Shown: positions 23,545 through 32,607, counted from the stretch's first letter. The stretch: DNA of 46,102 bases from Lachnospiraceae bacterium (GCA_004556655.1 SFGF01000022.1:1-46102); one strand, 5' to 3'. The notes: generated by a model from the letters alone, not told the origin. Program-made: numbers and translations.

Positions 23545-24270
23545 ATGAGAGGCTTAGGAACACTAATCAACACAGCTGCAGTGATTCTTGGAGGATTACT
23601 TGGCCTGTGTCTGAAAAACGGAATGAAACAAAAAACGCAGGATATTCTGATGCAGGCCTGCGGGGTGGCTACAATTTTTATCGGAGCTGCCGGTACCTTG
23701 TCAAAGATGTTGGTGATCAATGATGGAAAACTGGAAACACAGGGAACGATGCTCCTGATTTTTTCACTTGTGATCGGTTCTCTGATTGGAGAGTGGTTGG
23801 ATATTGAGCAGAAGATGGATCTTTTGGGAGAAAAAATCAAGGTTGCTGTGAAAGCACAAAATGATAACCATTTTGTGGATGGCTTCGTAAATGTGTCGTT
23901 GATTATCTGCGTGGGAGCTATGGCGATCGTGGGATCCATTCAGGACGGAATCAGTGGAGATTATTCCATGCTTGCTGCAAAAGCAGTTCTGGACCTGGTG
24001 ATCGTGTTGATTTTTGCTTCTACTTATGGGGTTGGAGCAATATTTTCCGCTGCTGCAATTTTCTGCTATCAGGGATTGATTACATTGGTTGCCGCTATCT
24101 GCGGATCTTTTGTCAGTCAAACAATTATCAATGATCTTTCTTTCATTGGTTCTGCATTGATCTTCTGCGTGGGAATCAATGTGGGATTTGGAAAAAGAAT
24201 CAAAGTGGGAAATATGCTTCCGGCATTGATTTTTGTGATTATTTATGATGTGATGCTTGGATTATTTTAA
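23545..24270 (+). CDS. DUF554 family membrane protein
   Basis: The protein has 241 residues with about seven membrane helices, starting with GLGTLINTAAVILGGLLG and the conserved GAMAIVGSIQDGISGDYSML stretch that marks DUF554 (YdfK-like) proteins. The family has no established function; a transport role is assumed from topology. ATG 23545 is preferred to the GTG at 23527, since AAAAGG at 23531-23536 lies between them. It begins 24 bases after the SEC-C gene and ends 11 bases before the dehydrogenase gene, so all three may be cotranscribed although nothing links their activities. Confidence 0.88.
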   Translation: MRGLGTLINTAAVILGGLLGLCLKNGMKQKTQDILMQACGVATIFIGAAGTLSKMLVINDGKLETQGTMLLIFSLVIGSLIGEWLDIEQKMDLLGEKIKVAVKAQNDNHFVDGFVNVSLIICVGAMAIVGSIQDGISGDYSMLAAKAVLDLVIVLIFASTYGVGAIFSAAAIFCYQGLITLVAAICGSFVSQTIINDLSFIGSALIFCVGINVGFGKRIKVGNMLPALIFVIIYDVMLGLF

Positions 24271-24281
24271 AGGGTAGAAAA

Positions 24282-25334
24282 ATGTTGTTAAAAGATAAAT
24301 ATAATGCTCTTGTATACACAGGAAAAGAAAAAGTAGAGTTGCAGGAAAGAACTCTTATCCCGCCCAAGGAGGATGAAGTGACCATAAAGATCAGACGTGT
24401 TTCAATCTGCGGCTCTGATCTGGGTGCCTATAGATTTCCGTCTGAACGTTTTGCAGTTCAGCTTGTTTTGGGACATGAGTTTTCAGGTGATGTGGCAGCT
24501 GTGGGAAAAAATGTTACGAAGTTAAAAGTGGGAGCCCGGGTTACTGCAAATCCCATGATTCCCTGCGGAAAATGCTTTTTCTGTAAAAGAGGAGAGACAA
24601 ATCTGTGTGGGAATCGAAAAAGTATGGGGACAGCGATCGGAGGGGTCAGAACCGATGGCGCTATGCAGGAATACGTAACTGTGAAAGAAAGTATGGTGAT
24701 ACCGATTGCAGATACGGTTTCCTATCAGGCGGCTGCTATGCTGGAACCCTGCGGAGTAACGCTTGCCTGCGCTAAAAAAGGATATACACAAGACGAAAAA
24801 AGTGTGGTTATCATCGGTGTCGGACCGATTGGTCTTCTGATTTTAAAGTTTCTGAAAGCCATGGGCGTTCCGAAAGTAATATGTATCGACAGGATGCAGA
24901 ATCGACTGGAAAAAGCCAAAGAATGTGGTGCGGATCTGGTAATCTGGGCAGATGATACAGAAGCAGAGCTGTTGGTTAAACAGGCGACAGAAGGTTATGG
25001 TGCGGATCGTGTGATTATAGCAGCCGGTGTGGGAAGTGCCATCAATCAATCTTTCCGGTTCGTAAGAAATGGCGGATGTGTGGTTCTGGTAGCACTGATG
25101 CATGAACAGGTGACGATCGATCCTATGGAGATCGTAGGGCGTGGACTGAAGTTTTATGGAAGCTATATGTTTCAGTCAGAGATGAAAGAAGCGGCTAAGA
25201 TGCTGGCAGATCAACGACTGCATGTGGAAGATCTTGTGACATCCGTATTCCCACTGGAAGAAGGCGAAAAAGCATTTGCACTACTGACAGATCCTCAAAA
25301 TCAGGAAATTAAAGTACAGTTGTCTGTTTCGTAA
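24282..25334 (+). CDS. Zinc-dependent medium-chain alcohol/polyol dehydrogenase
   Basis: The protein has 350 residues of the zinc MDR superfamily. Catalytic zinc ligands are C43 (ICGSD) and H65-E66 (GHEFSGD); structural zinc cysteines are C95, C98, C101 and C109. The NAD(P)-binding loop GVGPIGLL is near 175-182. The closest general types are L-threonine, sorbitol and galactitol-1-phosphate dehydrogenases; the substrate is not identifiable. The gene lies directly before an RpiR-type regulator, which often senses sugar phosphates, so a sugar or polyol-phosphate substrate is plausible. The 181 bases that follow hold only the promoter of that regulator. Confidence 0.9.
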   Translation: MLLKDKYNALVYTGKEKVELQERTLIPPKEDEVTIKIRRVSICGSDLGAYRFPSERFAVQLVLGHEFSGDVAAVGKNVTKLKVGARVTANPMIPCGKCFFCKRGETNLCGNRKSMGTAIGGVRTDGAMQEYVTVKESMVIPIADTVSYQAAAMLEPCGVTLACAKKGYTQDEKSVVIIGVGPIGLLILKFLKAMGVPKVICIDRMQNRLEKAKECGADLVIWADDTEAELLVKQATEGYGADRVIIAAGVGSAINQSFRFVRNGGCVVLVALMHEQVTIDPMEIVGRGLKFYGSYMFQSEMKEAAKMLADQRLHVEDLVTSVFPLEEGEKAFALLTDPQNQEIKVQLSVS

Positions 25335-25412
25335 TGAAGATATAGGAGAACATAGAATGAGTGGATTTTTATATGTGGCATGAGATGTTGTGGTATGAGA
25401 AACATTTCCAAA

Positions 25413-25441
25413 TTGTTTTTTGATTGAATTTATGATATGAT
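25413..25441 (+). promoter_or_regulatory. Candidate promoter of the RpiR regulator operon
   Basis: TTGTTT (25413-25418), a 17-base spacer and TATGAT (25436-25441). The leader is about 65 bases, AT-rich, with GAAGG ahead of the ATG at 25516. Confidence 0.45.
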
Positions 25442-25515
25442 GAGACAAGGGACAAAAGTTTTTATGATATCTCCATAAATTAATATAGTTATATAGTTCA
25501 TAAAGAAGGTACAAC

Positions 25516-26439
25516 ATGGAACAGTCAGACAATCTTTTAGTAAGAATACAAAAGAATTATAGTTCATTCAGTAAGGGCCAGAAACAACTGGCTTCTTATA
25601 TTGTCAATAATTATGATAAGGCGGTTTTTTTGACAGCGGCAAAACTGGGAAAAGAAGTTGGCGTAAGTGAATCTACTACGGTACGTTTTGCTACCCAGTT
25701 GGGATATAAAGGATTCCCGGAATTTCATCGTGCACTTGAGGAACTGGTGCGTAACAAGTTGAATTCCATTCAGAGAATGAAAGTTACGTATGGACATGTT
25801 CCCCAGGCAGAGATTCTGGATACGATTTTCCAGTCGGATATAGAAAAAATCAAGATGACCATGGAAAGTATTGACCATACAGCATTTGAACTGGCTGTAG
25901 ATACTTTGTTGAATGCCAAAACGATTTATATTATCGGTATCCGAAGCTGTGCACCGCTGGCAAGTTTTCTTGGATTCTATCTGAATTTGGTGCTGGATGA
26001 TGTGCGTTTGATTCAGACAAGCAGCTCCAGCGAAATTTTTGAGCAGATGTTTCGAATTGGCGAGGAAGATGCGATCATCGGAATCAGTTTTCCGAGATAT
26101 TCCATGCGTACATTGAAAGCCATGGAATTTGCAAATAATAGAAATGCCAAAGTGATCACGATCACAGACAGTGTGCATTCGCCGATCAATCTGTATTCGT
26201 CCTGTAATCTGATTGCCAAAAGTGATATGGCATCTATTGTAGATTCTTTGGTGGCTCCGCTCAGTGTGGTAAATGCGTTGGTAGTGGCGCTGTGTATGAA
26301 GCGGCAGAAAGAAGTGGTGGATACCCTGGAATCCATGGAAAAAATATGGGATGAGTATCAGGTTTACAGCAACGATGAGATGAATCCTGTGGAATCCTCT
26401 TTTTCGGTTAAAAATATGGAGAATAAGGAGAAAAAATGA
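25516..26439 (+). CDS. MurR/RpiR family transcriptional regulator
   Basis: The protein has 307 residues. The N-terminal winged-helix HTH of the RpiR type is clear (residues 8-77: FSKGQKQLASYIVNNYDKA, AAKLGKEVGVSESTTVRFA, LGYKGFPEFHRALEE). A SIS sugar-phosphate-binding domain covers about 125-265 (IYIIGIRSCAPLASFLG, DAIIGISFPRYSMRTLKAMEFA). Members repress or activate genes for phosphorylated sugar metabolism in response to a bound sugar phosphate. It overlaps the following flavoprotein gene by four bases (ATGA) and heads an apparent operon with cmk, ispH and S1, which makes it an odd first gene; its target may instead be the dehydrogenase upstream. Confidence 0.93.
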   Translation: MEQSDNLLVRIQKNYSSFSKGQKQLASYIVNNYDKAVFLTAAKLGKEVGVSESTTVRFATQLGYKGFPEFHRALEELVRNKLNSIQRMKVTYGHVPQAEILDTIFQSDIEKIKMTMESIDHTAFELAVDTLLNAKTIYIIGIRSCAPLASFLGFYLNLVLDDVRLIQTSSSSEIFEQMFRIGEEDAIIGISFPRYSMRTLKAMEFANNRNAKVITITDSVHSPINLYSSCNLIAKSDMASIVDSLVAPLSVVNALVVALCMKRQKEVVDTLESMEKIWDEYQVYSNDEMNPVESSFSVKNMENKEKK

Positions 26440-27686
26440 ACAGATTTTTGATTGTTGGAGGCGGTGCTGCCGGTATGATGGCTTCCATCTGCGCGGCTAT
26501 GCAGGGAATGGAAGTACATGTGTTTGAACAGAATGAAAAGCTGGGCAAGAAGCTTTTTATTACCGGAAAAGGCAGATGTAATTTTACAAATGCCTGTGCC
26601 ACAGAAGAATTGTTCGAGTCATTTCTGACGAATCCCCGATTTTTATACAGTGCAGTTTATGGATTTACCAATTATGATGTGATTGATTTTTTTGAAAATC
26701 TGGGTGTGAAAACAAAGATGGAGAGGGGAGGACGGATGTTCCCCCAGTCGGATCATTCTTCAGATATTATTCTTGCCATGGAGCGCAGGATGAAGGAACT
26801 GGGTGTGAAAGTACATCTGAAGTCAAAGGTGAAACGTCTGATTTTTGATGATAATGAAGATACAAAGTCTGTGAAAGGACTGGAACTGGAAAATGGATCC
26901 TTGATTCAGGGAGAAAAAGTTCTGATAGCGACAGGAGGAATTTCTTATCCAAGTACCGGTGCTTCCGGTGATGGGTACCGGATGGCGAAGGATGCGGGTC
27001 ATACGGTGACGGATCTGATGCCGTCGCTGGTTCCCATGGTGACGGCGGAAGAATATATTCCCCGGATGCAGGGGCTTTCTCTTAAAAATGTTACACTGTC
27101 AGTCTATGATGGTAAAAAATGTGTGTTTGAAGAGTTTGGAGAGATGATGTTTACCCATTTTGGGATTACCGGACCATTGGTGTTATCAGCCAGCGGAAAA
27201 GTGGGAAAACTATTAAAAAAGAAATACCTGACTGCCCGTATTGATCTGAAACCGGCGCTTACAAAAGAACAGCTGGATGCACGTCTTTTAAGAGAGTTCG
27301 AAGGAGCGAAGAATAAACAGTTTAAAAATGTGGTGGATGGTATGTTTCCGTCTAAGCTGCTTCCGGTGATGCTGGAAGTGGGGGGCGTTTCTCCACAAAA
27401 GAAAGTAAATGAGATCACGAGGGAGGAACGCGCAGTATTTATTGATAAAGTGAAGGCATTTCCGATGACCATCACCGGGCTTCGAGGCTTTCAGGAAGCC
27501 ATTATTACCAAGGGTGGTGTGCAGATCAAAGAGATCGATCCGAAAACGATGGAATCAAAAAAAGTGCATGGTCTGTATTTTGCGGGGGAAGTGATGGATC
27601 TGGATGCACTTACCGGCGGATACAATCTGCAGATCGCATGGTCTACGGCACATGCGGCGGCTTGTGCAGCCGGACAGAAAGCGTGA
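26436..27686 (+). CDS. HI0933/YhiN-family FAD-dependent oxidoreductase
   Basis: The protein has 416 residues. A dinucleotide-binding loop GGGAAGMMAS lies near the start, followed by the family signature GKKLFITGKGRCNFTN (about 35-50) and a C-terminal GLYFAGEVMDLDALTGGYN that closes the FAD site. This is the conserved HI0933 (YhiN/BaiN-like) flavoprotein family. Members include enzymes that act on bile-acid intermediates, but most have no known substrate, and a bile-acid role should not be assumed here. The start overlaps the regulator stop by four bases after AAGGAGAA. The gap to cmk is 33 bases without a terminator. Confidence 0.93.
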   Translation: MNRFLIVGGGAAGMMASICAAMQGMEVHVFEQNEKLGKKLFITGKGRCNFTNACATEELFESFLTNPRFLYSAVYGFTNYDVIDFFENLGVKTKMERGGRMFPQSDHSSDIILAMERRMKELGVKVHLKSKVKRLIFDDNEDTKSVKGLELENGSLIQGEKVLIATGGISYPSTGASGDGYRMAKDAGHTVTDLMPSLVPMVTAEEYIPRMQGLSLKNVTLSVYDGKKCVFEEFGEMMFTHFGITGPLVLSASGKVGKLLKKKYLTARIDLKPALTKEQLDARLLREFEGAKNKQFKNVVDGMFPSKLLPVMLEVGGVSPQKKVNEITREERAVFIDKVKAFPMTITGLRGFQEAIITKGGVQIKEIDPKTMESKKVHGLYFAGEVMDLDALTGGYNLQIAWSTAHAAACAAGQKA

Positions 27687-27719
27687 AAGAAAATATATAA
27701 ATAACAGGGAGAAAGTAAA

Positions 27720-28385
27720 ATGAGTTATACAATTGCGATTGATGGACCGGCAGGAGCCGGTAAAAGTACGATAGCAAAAAGAGTGGCAAAAGAACTGTCA
27801 TTTATCTATGTGGATACGGGAGCTATGTACCGGGCGATGGCACTTTATTTTCTGAGAAAAGGGATTTTGCCGGATGAGACAGAAAAAATTGAAGCTGCCT
27901 GTGAAGATATTCAGGTATCTATCACCTATGTAAACGGAGAGCAGCAGGTCTGGCTAAACGGTGAAAATGTATCCAAAGAGATTCGTAAAGAAGAGGTAGG
28001 CAATATGGCCTCTAAAACCTCTGTCAATAGTAAAGTGAGAGAAAAGCTGGTAGCTCTCCAGCGGGAGCTGGCTTCCCGTGAAAATGTGGTGATGGATGGA
28101 AGAGATATTGGTACACAGGTGCTTCCTGATGCCACGGCCAAAATATATCTGACGGCCAGTGTAGAAGAGCGTGCGAGACGCAGATTCTTAGAATTGCAGG
28201 AAAAAGGTATGCCTGCAAATATGGAGGCGATTGAGGCTGATATCATTGCCAGAGATCACCGGGATATGACCCGAGAGATTTCACCGCTTCGGCAGGCTGA
28301 AGATGCAGTGCTGGTGGATGCGTCACAGATGACGATCGAAGAAGTGACAAATGCAGTGATCCGTGAGTTCGAAAACAGAAAATAG
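27720..28385 (+). CDS. cmk: Cytidylate kinase
   Basis: The protein has 221 residues and phosphorylates CMP and dCMP with ATP. The P-loop GPAGAGKST lies at about 8-16, YVDTGAMYRAMAL follows, VMDGRDIGTQVLPDA is the conserved centre, and the C-terminal RDHRDMTREISPL / ADDAVLVD-like stretch completes the family pattern. The length is normal. Its position upstream of ispH and S1 is conserved in many Firmicutes, which supports a shared operon with the two following genes. Confidence 0.97.
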   Translation: MSYTIAIDGPAGAGKSTIAKRVAKELSFIYVDTGAMYRAMALYFLRKGILPDETEKIEAACEDIQVSITYVNGEQQVWLNGENVSKEIRKEEVGNMASKTSVNSKVREKLVALQRELASRENVVMDGRDIGTQVLPDATAKIYLTASVEERARRRFLELQEKGMPANMEAIEADIIARDHRDMTREISPLRQAEDAVLVDASQMTIEEVTNAVIREFENRK

Positions 28386-28393
28386 GTGCATTT

Positions 28394-29254
28394 ATGGGAG
28401 AAAGAGTAATAAAAACCGCGAAAACCGCAGGATTTTGTTTCGGCGTAAAACGGGCTGTGGAGAAGGTATATGAACAGGTAGAACTGGGAAAAAAGAATGT
28501 ATATACTTACGGACCGATTATACACAATGAGGAAGTCGTCAGTGATCTGGAAGAAAAAGGGGTATCTGTTTTGGAAAATCGTGCAGATCTGGAAGCGATA
28601 GAAAAAGGCACGGTCGTGATCCGATCCCATGGTGTCCCCAGAGACATTTACCAGTTGATCGAAGAAAAGGGACTGGAGTGTGTGGATGCTACTTGCCCGT
28701 TTGTCCGCAAAATTCACAGGATCGTAGAGAAAGAAAGTAAAAACGGCTGCCATATCGTGATTATCGGAAATGACAATCATCCGGAAGTGGAAGGAATCAA
28801 AGGTTGGTGCCAGGGACCGGTAACTGTTATTTCTACCGAAGAAGAGGCAGAAAATTTGGAAATTTTTGATGAAAAAAAACTATGTATTGTGTCACAGACG
28901 ACATTTAATTACAACAAATTTAAAGATTTAGTTGAAATTCTTGAGAAAAAGAGGTATGATAGAATTGTTTTAAATACGATTTGCAGTGCAACAGAGGAAA
29001 GACAGCTTGAGGCACGGCAGATTGCCTGCGAAGCAGATACCATGATTGTCATTGGCGGCAGACATAGTTCCAATACGCAGAAATTATACGAGATATGTAG
29101 AAAAGAATGTAAAAATACTTACTATATACAGACACTTGTTGATTTGGATACTAGGCCTTTTCAATGTATTGGTTGCGTAGGTATTACAGCGGGGGCTTCC
29201 ACCCCAAATAATATAATTGAGGAGGTTCAAAAATATGTCAGAATTAAGTTTTGA
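28394..29254 (+). CDS. ispH: 4-hydroxy-3-methylbut-2-enyl diphosphate reductase
   Basis: The protein has 286 residues and carries out the last step of the methylerythritol phosphate pathway, making isopentenyl and dimethylallyl diphosphate. The three cluster cysteines are C15 (GFCFGVKRA), C101 (DATCPFVRK) and C197 (NTICSATEERQ). Substrate-binding histidines are H44 (IIHNEEV) and H79 (RSHGV), and SSNTQKL is present near the end. In several Clostridia this enzyme is fused to ribosomal protein S1. Here the S1 gene is separate, starts inside ispH in another frame and overlaps it by 20 bases. The call is secure. Confidence 0.97.
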   Translation: MGERVIKTAKTAGFCFGVKRAVEKVYEQVELGKKNVYTYGPIIHNEEVVSDLEEKGVSVLENRADLEAIEKGTVVIRSHGVPRDIYQLIEEKGLECVDATCPFVRKIHRIVEKESKNGCHIVIIGNDNHPEVEGIKGWCQGPVTVISTEEEAENLEIFDEKKLCIVSQTTFNYNKFKDLVEILEKKRYDRIVLNTICSATEERQLEARQIACEADTMIVIGGRHSSNTQKLYEICRKECKNTYYIQTLVDLDTRPFQCIGCVGITAGASTPNNIIEEVQKYVRIKF

Positions 29255-30326
29255 ACAAATGCTGGAAGAATCATTAAAAACAATTAGAAACGGGGAGGTT
29301 GTCGAAGGTACTGTAATCGACGTCAAAGAAGACGAGATTATTTTAAATATTGGTTACAAAGCTGACGGTATTCTTACAAAGTCTGAATACAGCAATGATG
29401 CATCCCTGGATCTGACGACTGTTGTGAAGCCGGGTGATACGATGGAAGTTAAAGTCCTGAAAGTTAACGATGGAGAAGGACAGGTACTTCTTACTTACAA
29501 GAGACTGGCAGCAGAAAAAGGTAACAAGAGACTGGAAGAAGCATTCGAGAATAAAGAAGTTCTGAAAGCTAAAGTTACCCAGGTATTAAATGGCGGTCTG
29601 AGTGTTGTGATTGATGAAGCAAGAGTATTTATTCCGGCAAGCCTGGTTTCCGATAATTTCGAAAAAGATCTGTCCAAATATGCAGATCAGGAAATTGAGT
29701 TTGTGATCACAGAGTTCAATCCGAGAAGAAGAAGAATCATCGGTGACAGAAAACAGCTTCTGGTAGCAGCAAAAGCAGAACAGCAGAAAGCTCTGTTTGA
29801 GAGAATCCATGCAGGAGATGTTGTGGAAGGAACTGTTAAGAACGTGACAGATTTCGGTGCATTCATCGATCTGGGCGGCGCTGACGGACTGCTTCATATC
29901 TCAGAGATGTCCTGGGGCAGAGTAGAAAATCCGAAAAAGATTTTCAAAGTTGGTGATCCGATCACTGTTCTTATTAAAGATATCAATGGAGACAAAATTG
30001 CACTCAGTCTGAAGTTTGAAGATCAGAATCCATGGCTGAATGCAGATGAAAAATACGCAGTTGGCAATGTAGTAGAAGGAACAATTGCCCGCATGACAGA
30101 TTTTGGTGCATTTGTTGAGCTGGAACCAGGCGTTGACGCACTGCTTCATGTATCTCAGATTTCAAAAGAGCATGTGGAAAAACCGGCAGATGTTCTGAGC
30201 GTAGGTCAGGTAATTACTGCAAAAGTTGTTGATTTCAACGGCGAAGATAAAAAGATCAGCCTGAGCATGAAAGCTCTTGAAGCTCCTGCAGAGGCTCCTG
30301 CTGAAGAAGCTCCGGTAGAAGAGTAA
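29235..30326 (+). CDS. rpsA: Ribosomal protein S1-like protein with four S1 domains
   Basis: The protein has 363 residues with four S1 RNA-binding domains near 19-90, 107-174, 194-261 and 279-346. The last two are the most canonical (VVEGTVKNVTDFGAFIDLGG...GLLHISEMS; VVEGTIARMTDFGAFVELEP...ALLHVSQIS). The tail is an Ala/Glu/Pro-rich low-complexity stretch (APAEAPAEEAPVEE). In low-GC Gram-positives this shorter S1 form helps translation but is not always essential. The ATG at 29235 is set by GAGGAGG at 29219-29225, which lies inside ispH; an in-frame ATG at 29217 lies upstream of that site. It is the last gene before a convergent terminator. Confidence 0.93.
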   Translation: MSELSFEQMLEESLKTIRNGEVVEGTVIDVKEDEIILNIGYKADGILTKSEYSNDASLDLTTVVKPGDTMEVKVLKVNDGEGQVLLTYKRLAAEKGNKRLEEAFENKEVLKAKVTQVLNGGLSVVIDEARVFIPASLVSDNFEKDLSKYADQEIEFVITEFNPRRRRIIGDRKQLLVAAKAEQQKALFERIHAGDVVEGTVKNVTDFGAFIDLGGADGLLHISEMSWGRVENPKKIFKVGDPITVLIKDINGDKIALSLKFEDQNPWLNADEKYAVGNVVEGTIARMTDFGAFVELEPGVDALLHVSQISKEHVEKPADVLSVGQVITAKVVDFNGEDKKISLSMKALEAPAEAPAEEAPVEE

Positions 30327-30380
30327 GGCGAAAGTGAAGGGAATAGTCCCTGAGTATATAATTTTATAATGCATAAAAGC

Positions 30381-30404
30381 AGCCCGGAAGTTGTTTTCCG
30401 GGCT
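30381..30404. terminator. Bidirectional terminator between S1 and the exonuclease gene
   Basis: AGCCCGGAA (30381-30389) and TTCCGGGCT (30396-30404) form a perfect 9-bp GC-rich stem with a 6-base loop. A AAAAG-rich stretch before and GAATTTATCTT after give only modest T tracts. It separates two convergent genes. Confidence 0.75.
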
Positions 30405-30426
30405 GAATTTATCTTAATCATTATTT

Positions 30427-31524
30427 TCAATTGCAATGAGATGCATGCTTTAACAGATGGTTGGCGTAAGCCTGTAAAAGAGCAGGATTTTCAGATTCGG
30501 TACCGTCTGTAGGGAAGATTTTATCAAGAGAAAACCATCCGATCGGATCTTTGTATTCCCTGTGAAATTCAGGCTGGAATACAGGTTCAAATTCAGGAAG
30601 GAATTTTCCGGACACTTTTTTGTAACAGTTGCAGGCTTTTGCTTTTTCCCGGTGTTCTTTGTCTACATATGCACCGACACTTTTATGGATGGCTTCATCC
30701 TCCAGTGGCAGATAGTAGTAATCCTTGTAATTGGGAAAGAAATATCGCAGTGTCCCCTGAAATACAGGGATACGTAAAAGGCATTCGGAAGTATTCACAC
30801 GTAGATCATACCATTGGTTTTCTTTATACAGAGAAACGGGAAACGATTCTGTAAGTGGAATATGCAGTACTACAGTTTCAGGATCAGCCAAAAGAATATC
30901 CATCGTATCGGTTAAATTTCCCTGAAAGAGTTCGGGGATCAGAAGAAGCGGCAAAAGTTGCAGCATTCCTTCTACATCTTCCCTGTTGTGAAGGGAAAGG
31001 ATCTCATATAATGCTTTGTCACCGCTTTTTAAGTATTCCTGGTAGTGAGAGATTAGTTCACCGCCGGAAAAGGGATCATCCCGGTTGATTCCGGAAAGAA
31101 TTTCCAGGTCTTTCTGACGCATATGCTTTAGTCCAAGCAGCTTCTTGTAGGGAAGAAGTTCCTGATAGAGATCAAGTTGAGAAAGATGTTCCCAGGACTG
31201 CCGGATATTGTAGAATGTAAATTTGTGCATCAGATAAGGAACATCAAAGGTATTGCCATTATAATGGATCAGCCATTGATGGCTGTTCAAAAGCTCGGAA
31301 AACTGCAGAAGAACCTCTTTTTCTTCTCCCGGACGCTGACAGAACCATTGCCGGTGAATCCATTGACCTTCTTCCTTATATACGGCTCCGAGAAGATAAA
31401 GATGGGAACTTTTCCATGACAGACCGGTAGTTTCTATGTCAAAAAAGACACATTGGTCGGGCTGGATTTTCCTCCGTTTTAGAGGGTCAGAGGGGACAAT
31501 GGCTGGGGTATTGGTTATGATCAT
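30427..31524 (-). CDS. YprB-like DEDD exonuclease (RNase H-like)
   Basis: The protein has 365 residues. An RNase H-like exonuclease domain (YprB type, PF13482) fills the first 190: D29-x-E31 in FFDIETTG, D94 in NGNTFDVPYL, and D183 in LHNREDVEGM give the DEDD acidic set. The rest is poorly conserved, with a tetratricopeptide-free basic/aromatic tail. The family acts on nucleic acid ends; a specific role is unknown. It is the only recognisable long minus-strand gene in the window. Read on the minus strand, AAGGAGAT precedes the ATG by 7 bases. Its promoter region carries a 20-base palindrome (31589-31608) over the likely -10 box. Confidence 0.88.
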   Translation of the reverse strand: MIITNTPAIVPSDPLKRRKIQPDQCVFFDIETTGLSWKSSHLYLLGAVYKEEGQWIHRQWFCQRPGEEKEVLLQFSELLNSHQWLIHYNGNTFDVPYLMHKFTFYNIRQSWEHLSQLDLYQELLPYKKLLGLKHMRQKDLEILSGINRDDPFSGGELISHYQEYLKSGDKALYEILSLHNREDVEGMLQLLPLLLIPELFQGNLTDTMDILLADPETVVLHIPLTESFPVSLYKENQWYDLRVNTSECLLRIPVFQGTLRYFFPNYKDYYYLPLEDEAIHKSVGAYVDKEHREKAKACNCYKKVSGKFLPEFEPVFQPEFHREYKDPIGWFSLDKIFPTDGTESENPALLQAYANHLLKHASHCN

Positions 31525-31588
31525 TTGATTTATCTCCTTGTTAAAAAATTAGCATTTTTAAATGATAATTTATATAAATATACATCAA

Positions 31589-31608
31589 TTGTACTGATTA
31601 TAGTACAA
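31589..31608. promoter_or_regulatory. Operator-like palindrome between divergent genes
   Basis: TTGTACT (31589-31595) and AGTACAA (31602-31608) are perfect inverted repeats separated by GATTAT. On the minus strand the centre provides TATAAT (complement of 31597-31602), a -10 box for the exonuclease gene, so a bound protein would block it. The 167-base gap also contains AT-rich -10-like sequence for the plus-strand gene near 31650-31665. Confidence 0.5.
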
Positions 31609-31691
31609 AAAATCGAAAAAATATAGTGCTTTTTCTGTCTGTATGAGTTATTATATATTATAAGTATTAAATAAGGGAGAGGAGAGTTGTA

Positions 31692-32591
31692 TTGTCATAC
31701 GAAATATTAGGTGTAGATATGTATCATATTCTGAGCTGGTTTATTGTGTACAGTTTTCTCGGATGGATATGGGAAAGCTGTTACGTATCGGTGAAGAATA
31801 AGCGGTGGGTGAACCGTGGTTTTGTCAATGGTCCTTTTGTTACCATATACGGTGTGGGGGCTGTTGCAGTGTACGTGATCTTAAAGCCGCTTACAGGACG
31901 GATACTGGAATTGTATTTTGCAGGAGTTGCAGTAGCAACCATACTGGAGTATATCACAGGTGTTCTTATGGAAGCAATCTTCCATACAAACTGGTGGGAT
32001 TACAGCGATAAGAAATATAATTTTCAGGGAAAGATCTGTCTGGGAAGTTCTCTCGCCTGGGGATTTTTCACATTACTTCTGTTTTATATATTCCAGCCTT
32101 TGGTTTCCACCTTCGTGGACTGGATTCCGAGAAGTACGGGGACGATACTGTTATATGTATGGCTTGCGTATTATGTGGTGGATTTTTCATTTTCCGCGGC
32201 AGCAGCATTCGACCTGCGGAGCAAATTGCAGAAGCTTGACAGTGTAGTGGACGAATTCCAGGAGTCTTTCCAGAATAGTAAACTGTATGAAACTGTTGAA
32301 GAATTTCGTGAGAAGGCAGAGCTTTATCGTCCGGAGTTTGCGGACAATAAACTGAAAGAATATCTTGACAGCCGAAGAGAGAAGTTCCACGAAGCACTGG
32401 AACGGCTGGAAGATTCTGAGCTTCAGGAAAAACGCGAAGCTTTTATGGAACGTTATGACGAATTTGAACGTCGATATCTGGAAGTTAAGAACAGTATACG
32501 TCATATTTCCAGACGTCAGATGAAAGCTTACCCGAATTTGATTAGTAAAGCGGAACGCTTAAGAAAATTAAAAGAAAAAAAGAAAAAATAA
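31692..32591 (+). CDS. PF06541-family membrane protein (putative ABC-transporter type IV)
   Basis: The protein has 299 residues. The first 175 contain about five membrane helices with the family pattern WFIVYSFLGWIWESCYVS and NRGFVNGPFVTIYGVGA, then LEYITGVLMEAIFHTNWWDYS. The remaining 120 residues are a highly charged, probably coiled-coil cytoplasmic tail ending in KEKKKK. The family was named for a supposed transport role, but no function is established. The start is TTG at 31692, set by GGAGAGGAGAG just upstream; the next in-frame ATG (31719) would remove part of the conserved start. rnfC begins 16 bases after its stop, so it may be the first gene of the rnf transcript. Confidence 0.85.
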   Translation: MSYEILGVDMYHILSWFIVYSFLGWIWESCYVSVKNKRWVNRGFVNGPFVTIYGVGAVAVYVILKPLTGRILELYFAGVAVATILEYITGVLMEAIFHTNWWDYSDKKYNFQGKICLGSSLAWGFFTLLLFYIFQPLVSTFVDWIPRSTGTILLYVWLAYYVVDFSFSAAAAFDLRSKLQKLDSVVDEFQESFQNSKLYETVEEFREKAELYRPEFADNKLKEYLDSRREKFHEALERLEDSELQEKREAFMERYDEFERRYLEVKNSIRHISRRQMKAYPNLISKAERLRKLKEKKKK

Positions 32592-32607
32592 AGGAGGAGG
32601 TCATAGT

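Noticed and set aside
25357..25383. Eight-codon frame MSGFLYVA after AGGAGA upstream of the RpiR gene
   Set aside because: It lies before the candidate promoter of that gene, is too short to judge, and could be chance; no leader-peptide features such as regulatory codons are visible.
26436..27686. Bile-acid reductase role for the HI0933-family flavoprotein
   Set aside because: Only general family motifs are visible, and the gene sits with cmk and ispH rather than with bile-acid genes.
30562..31419. Several plus-strand frames opposite the YprB-like gene
   Set aside because: They are shorter than the minus-strand gene, lack ribosome binding sites and show no family signatures, while the minus-strand frame carries the DEDD residues.
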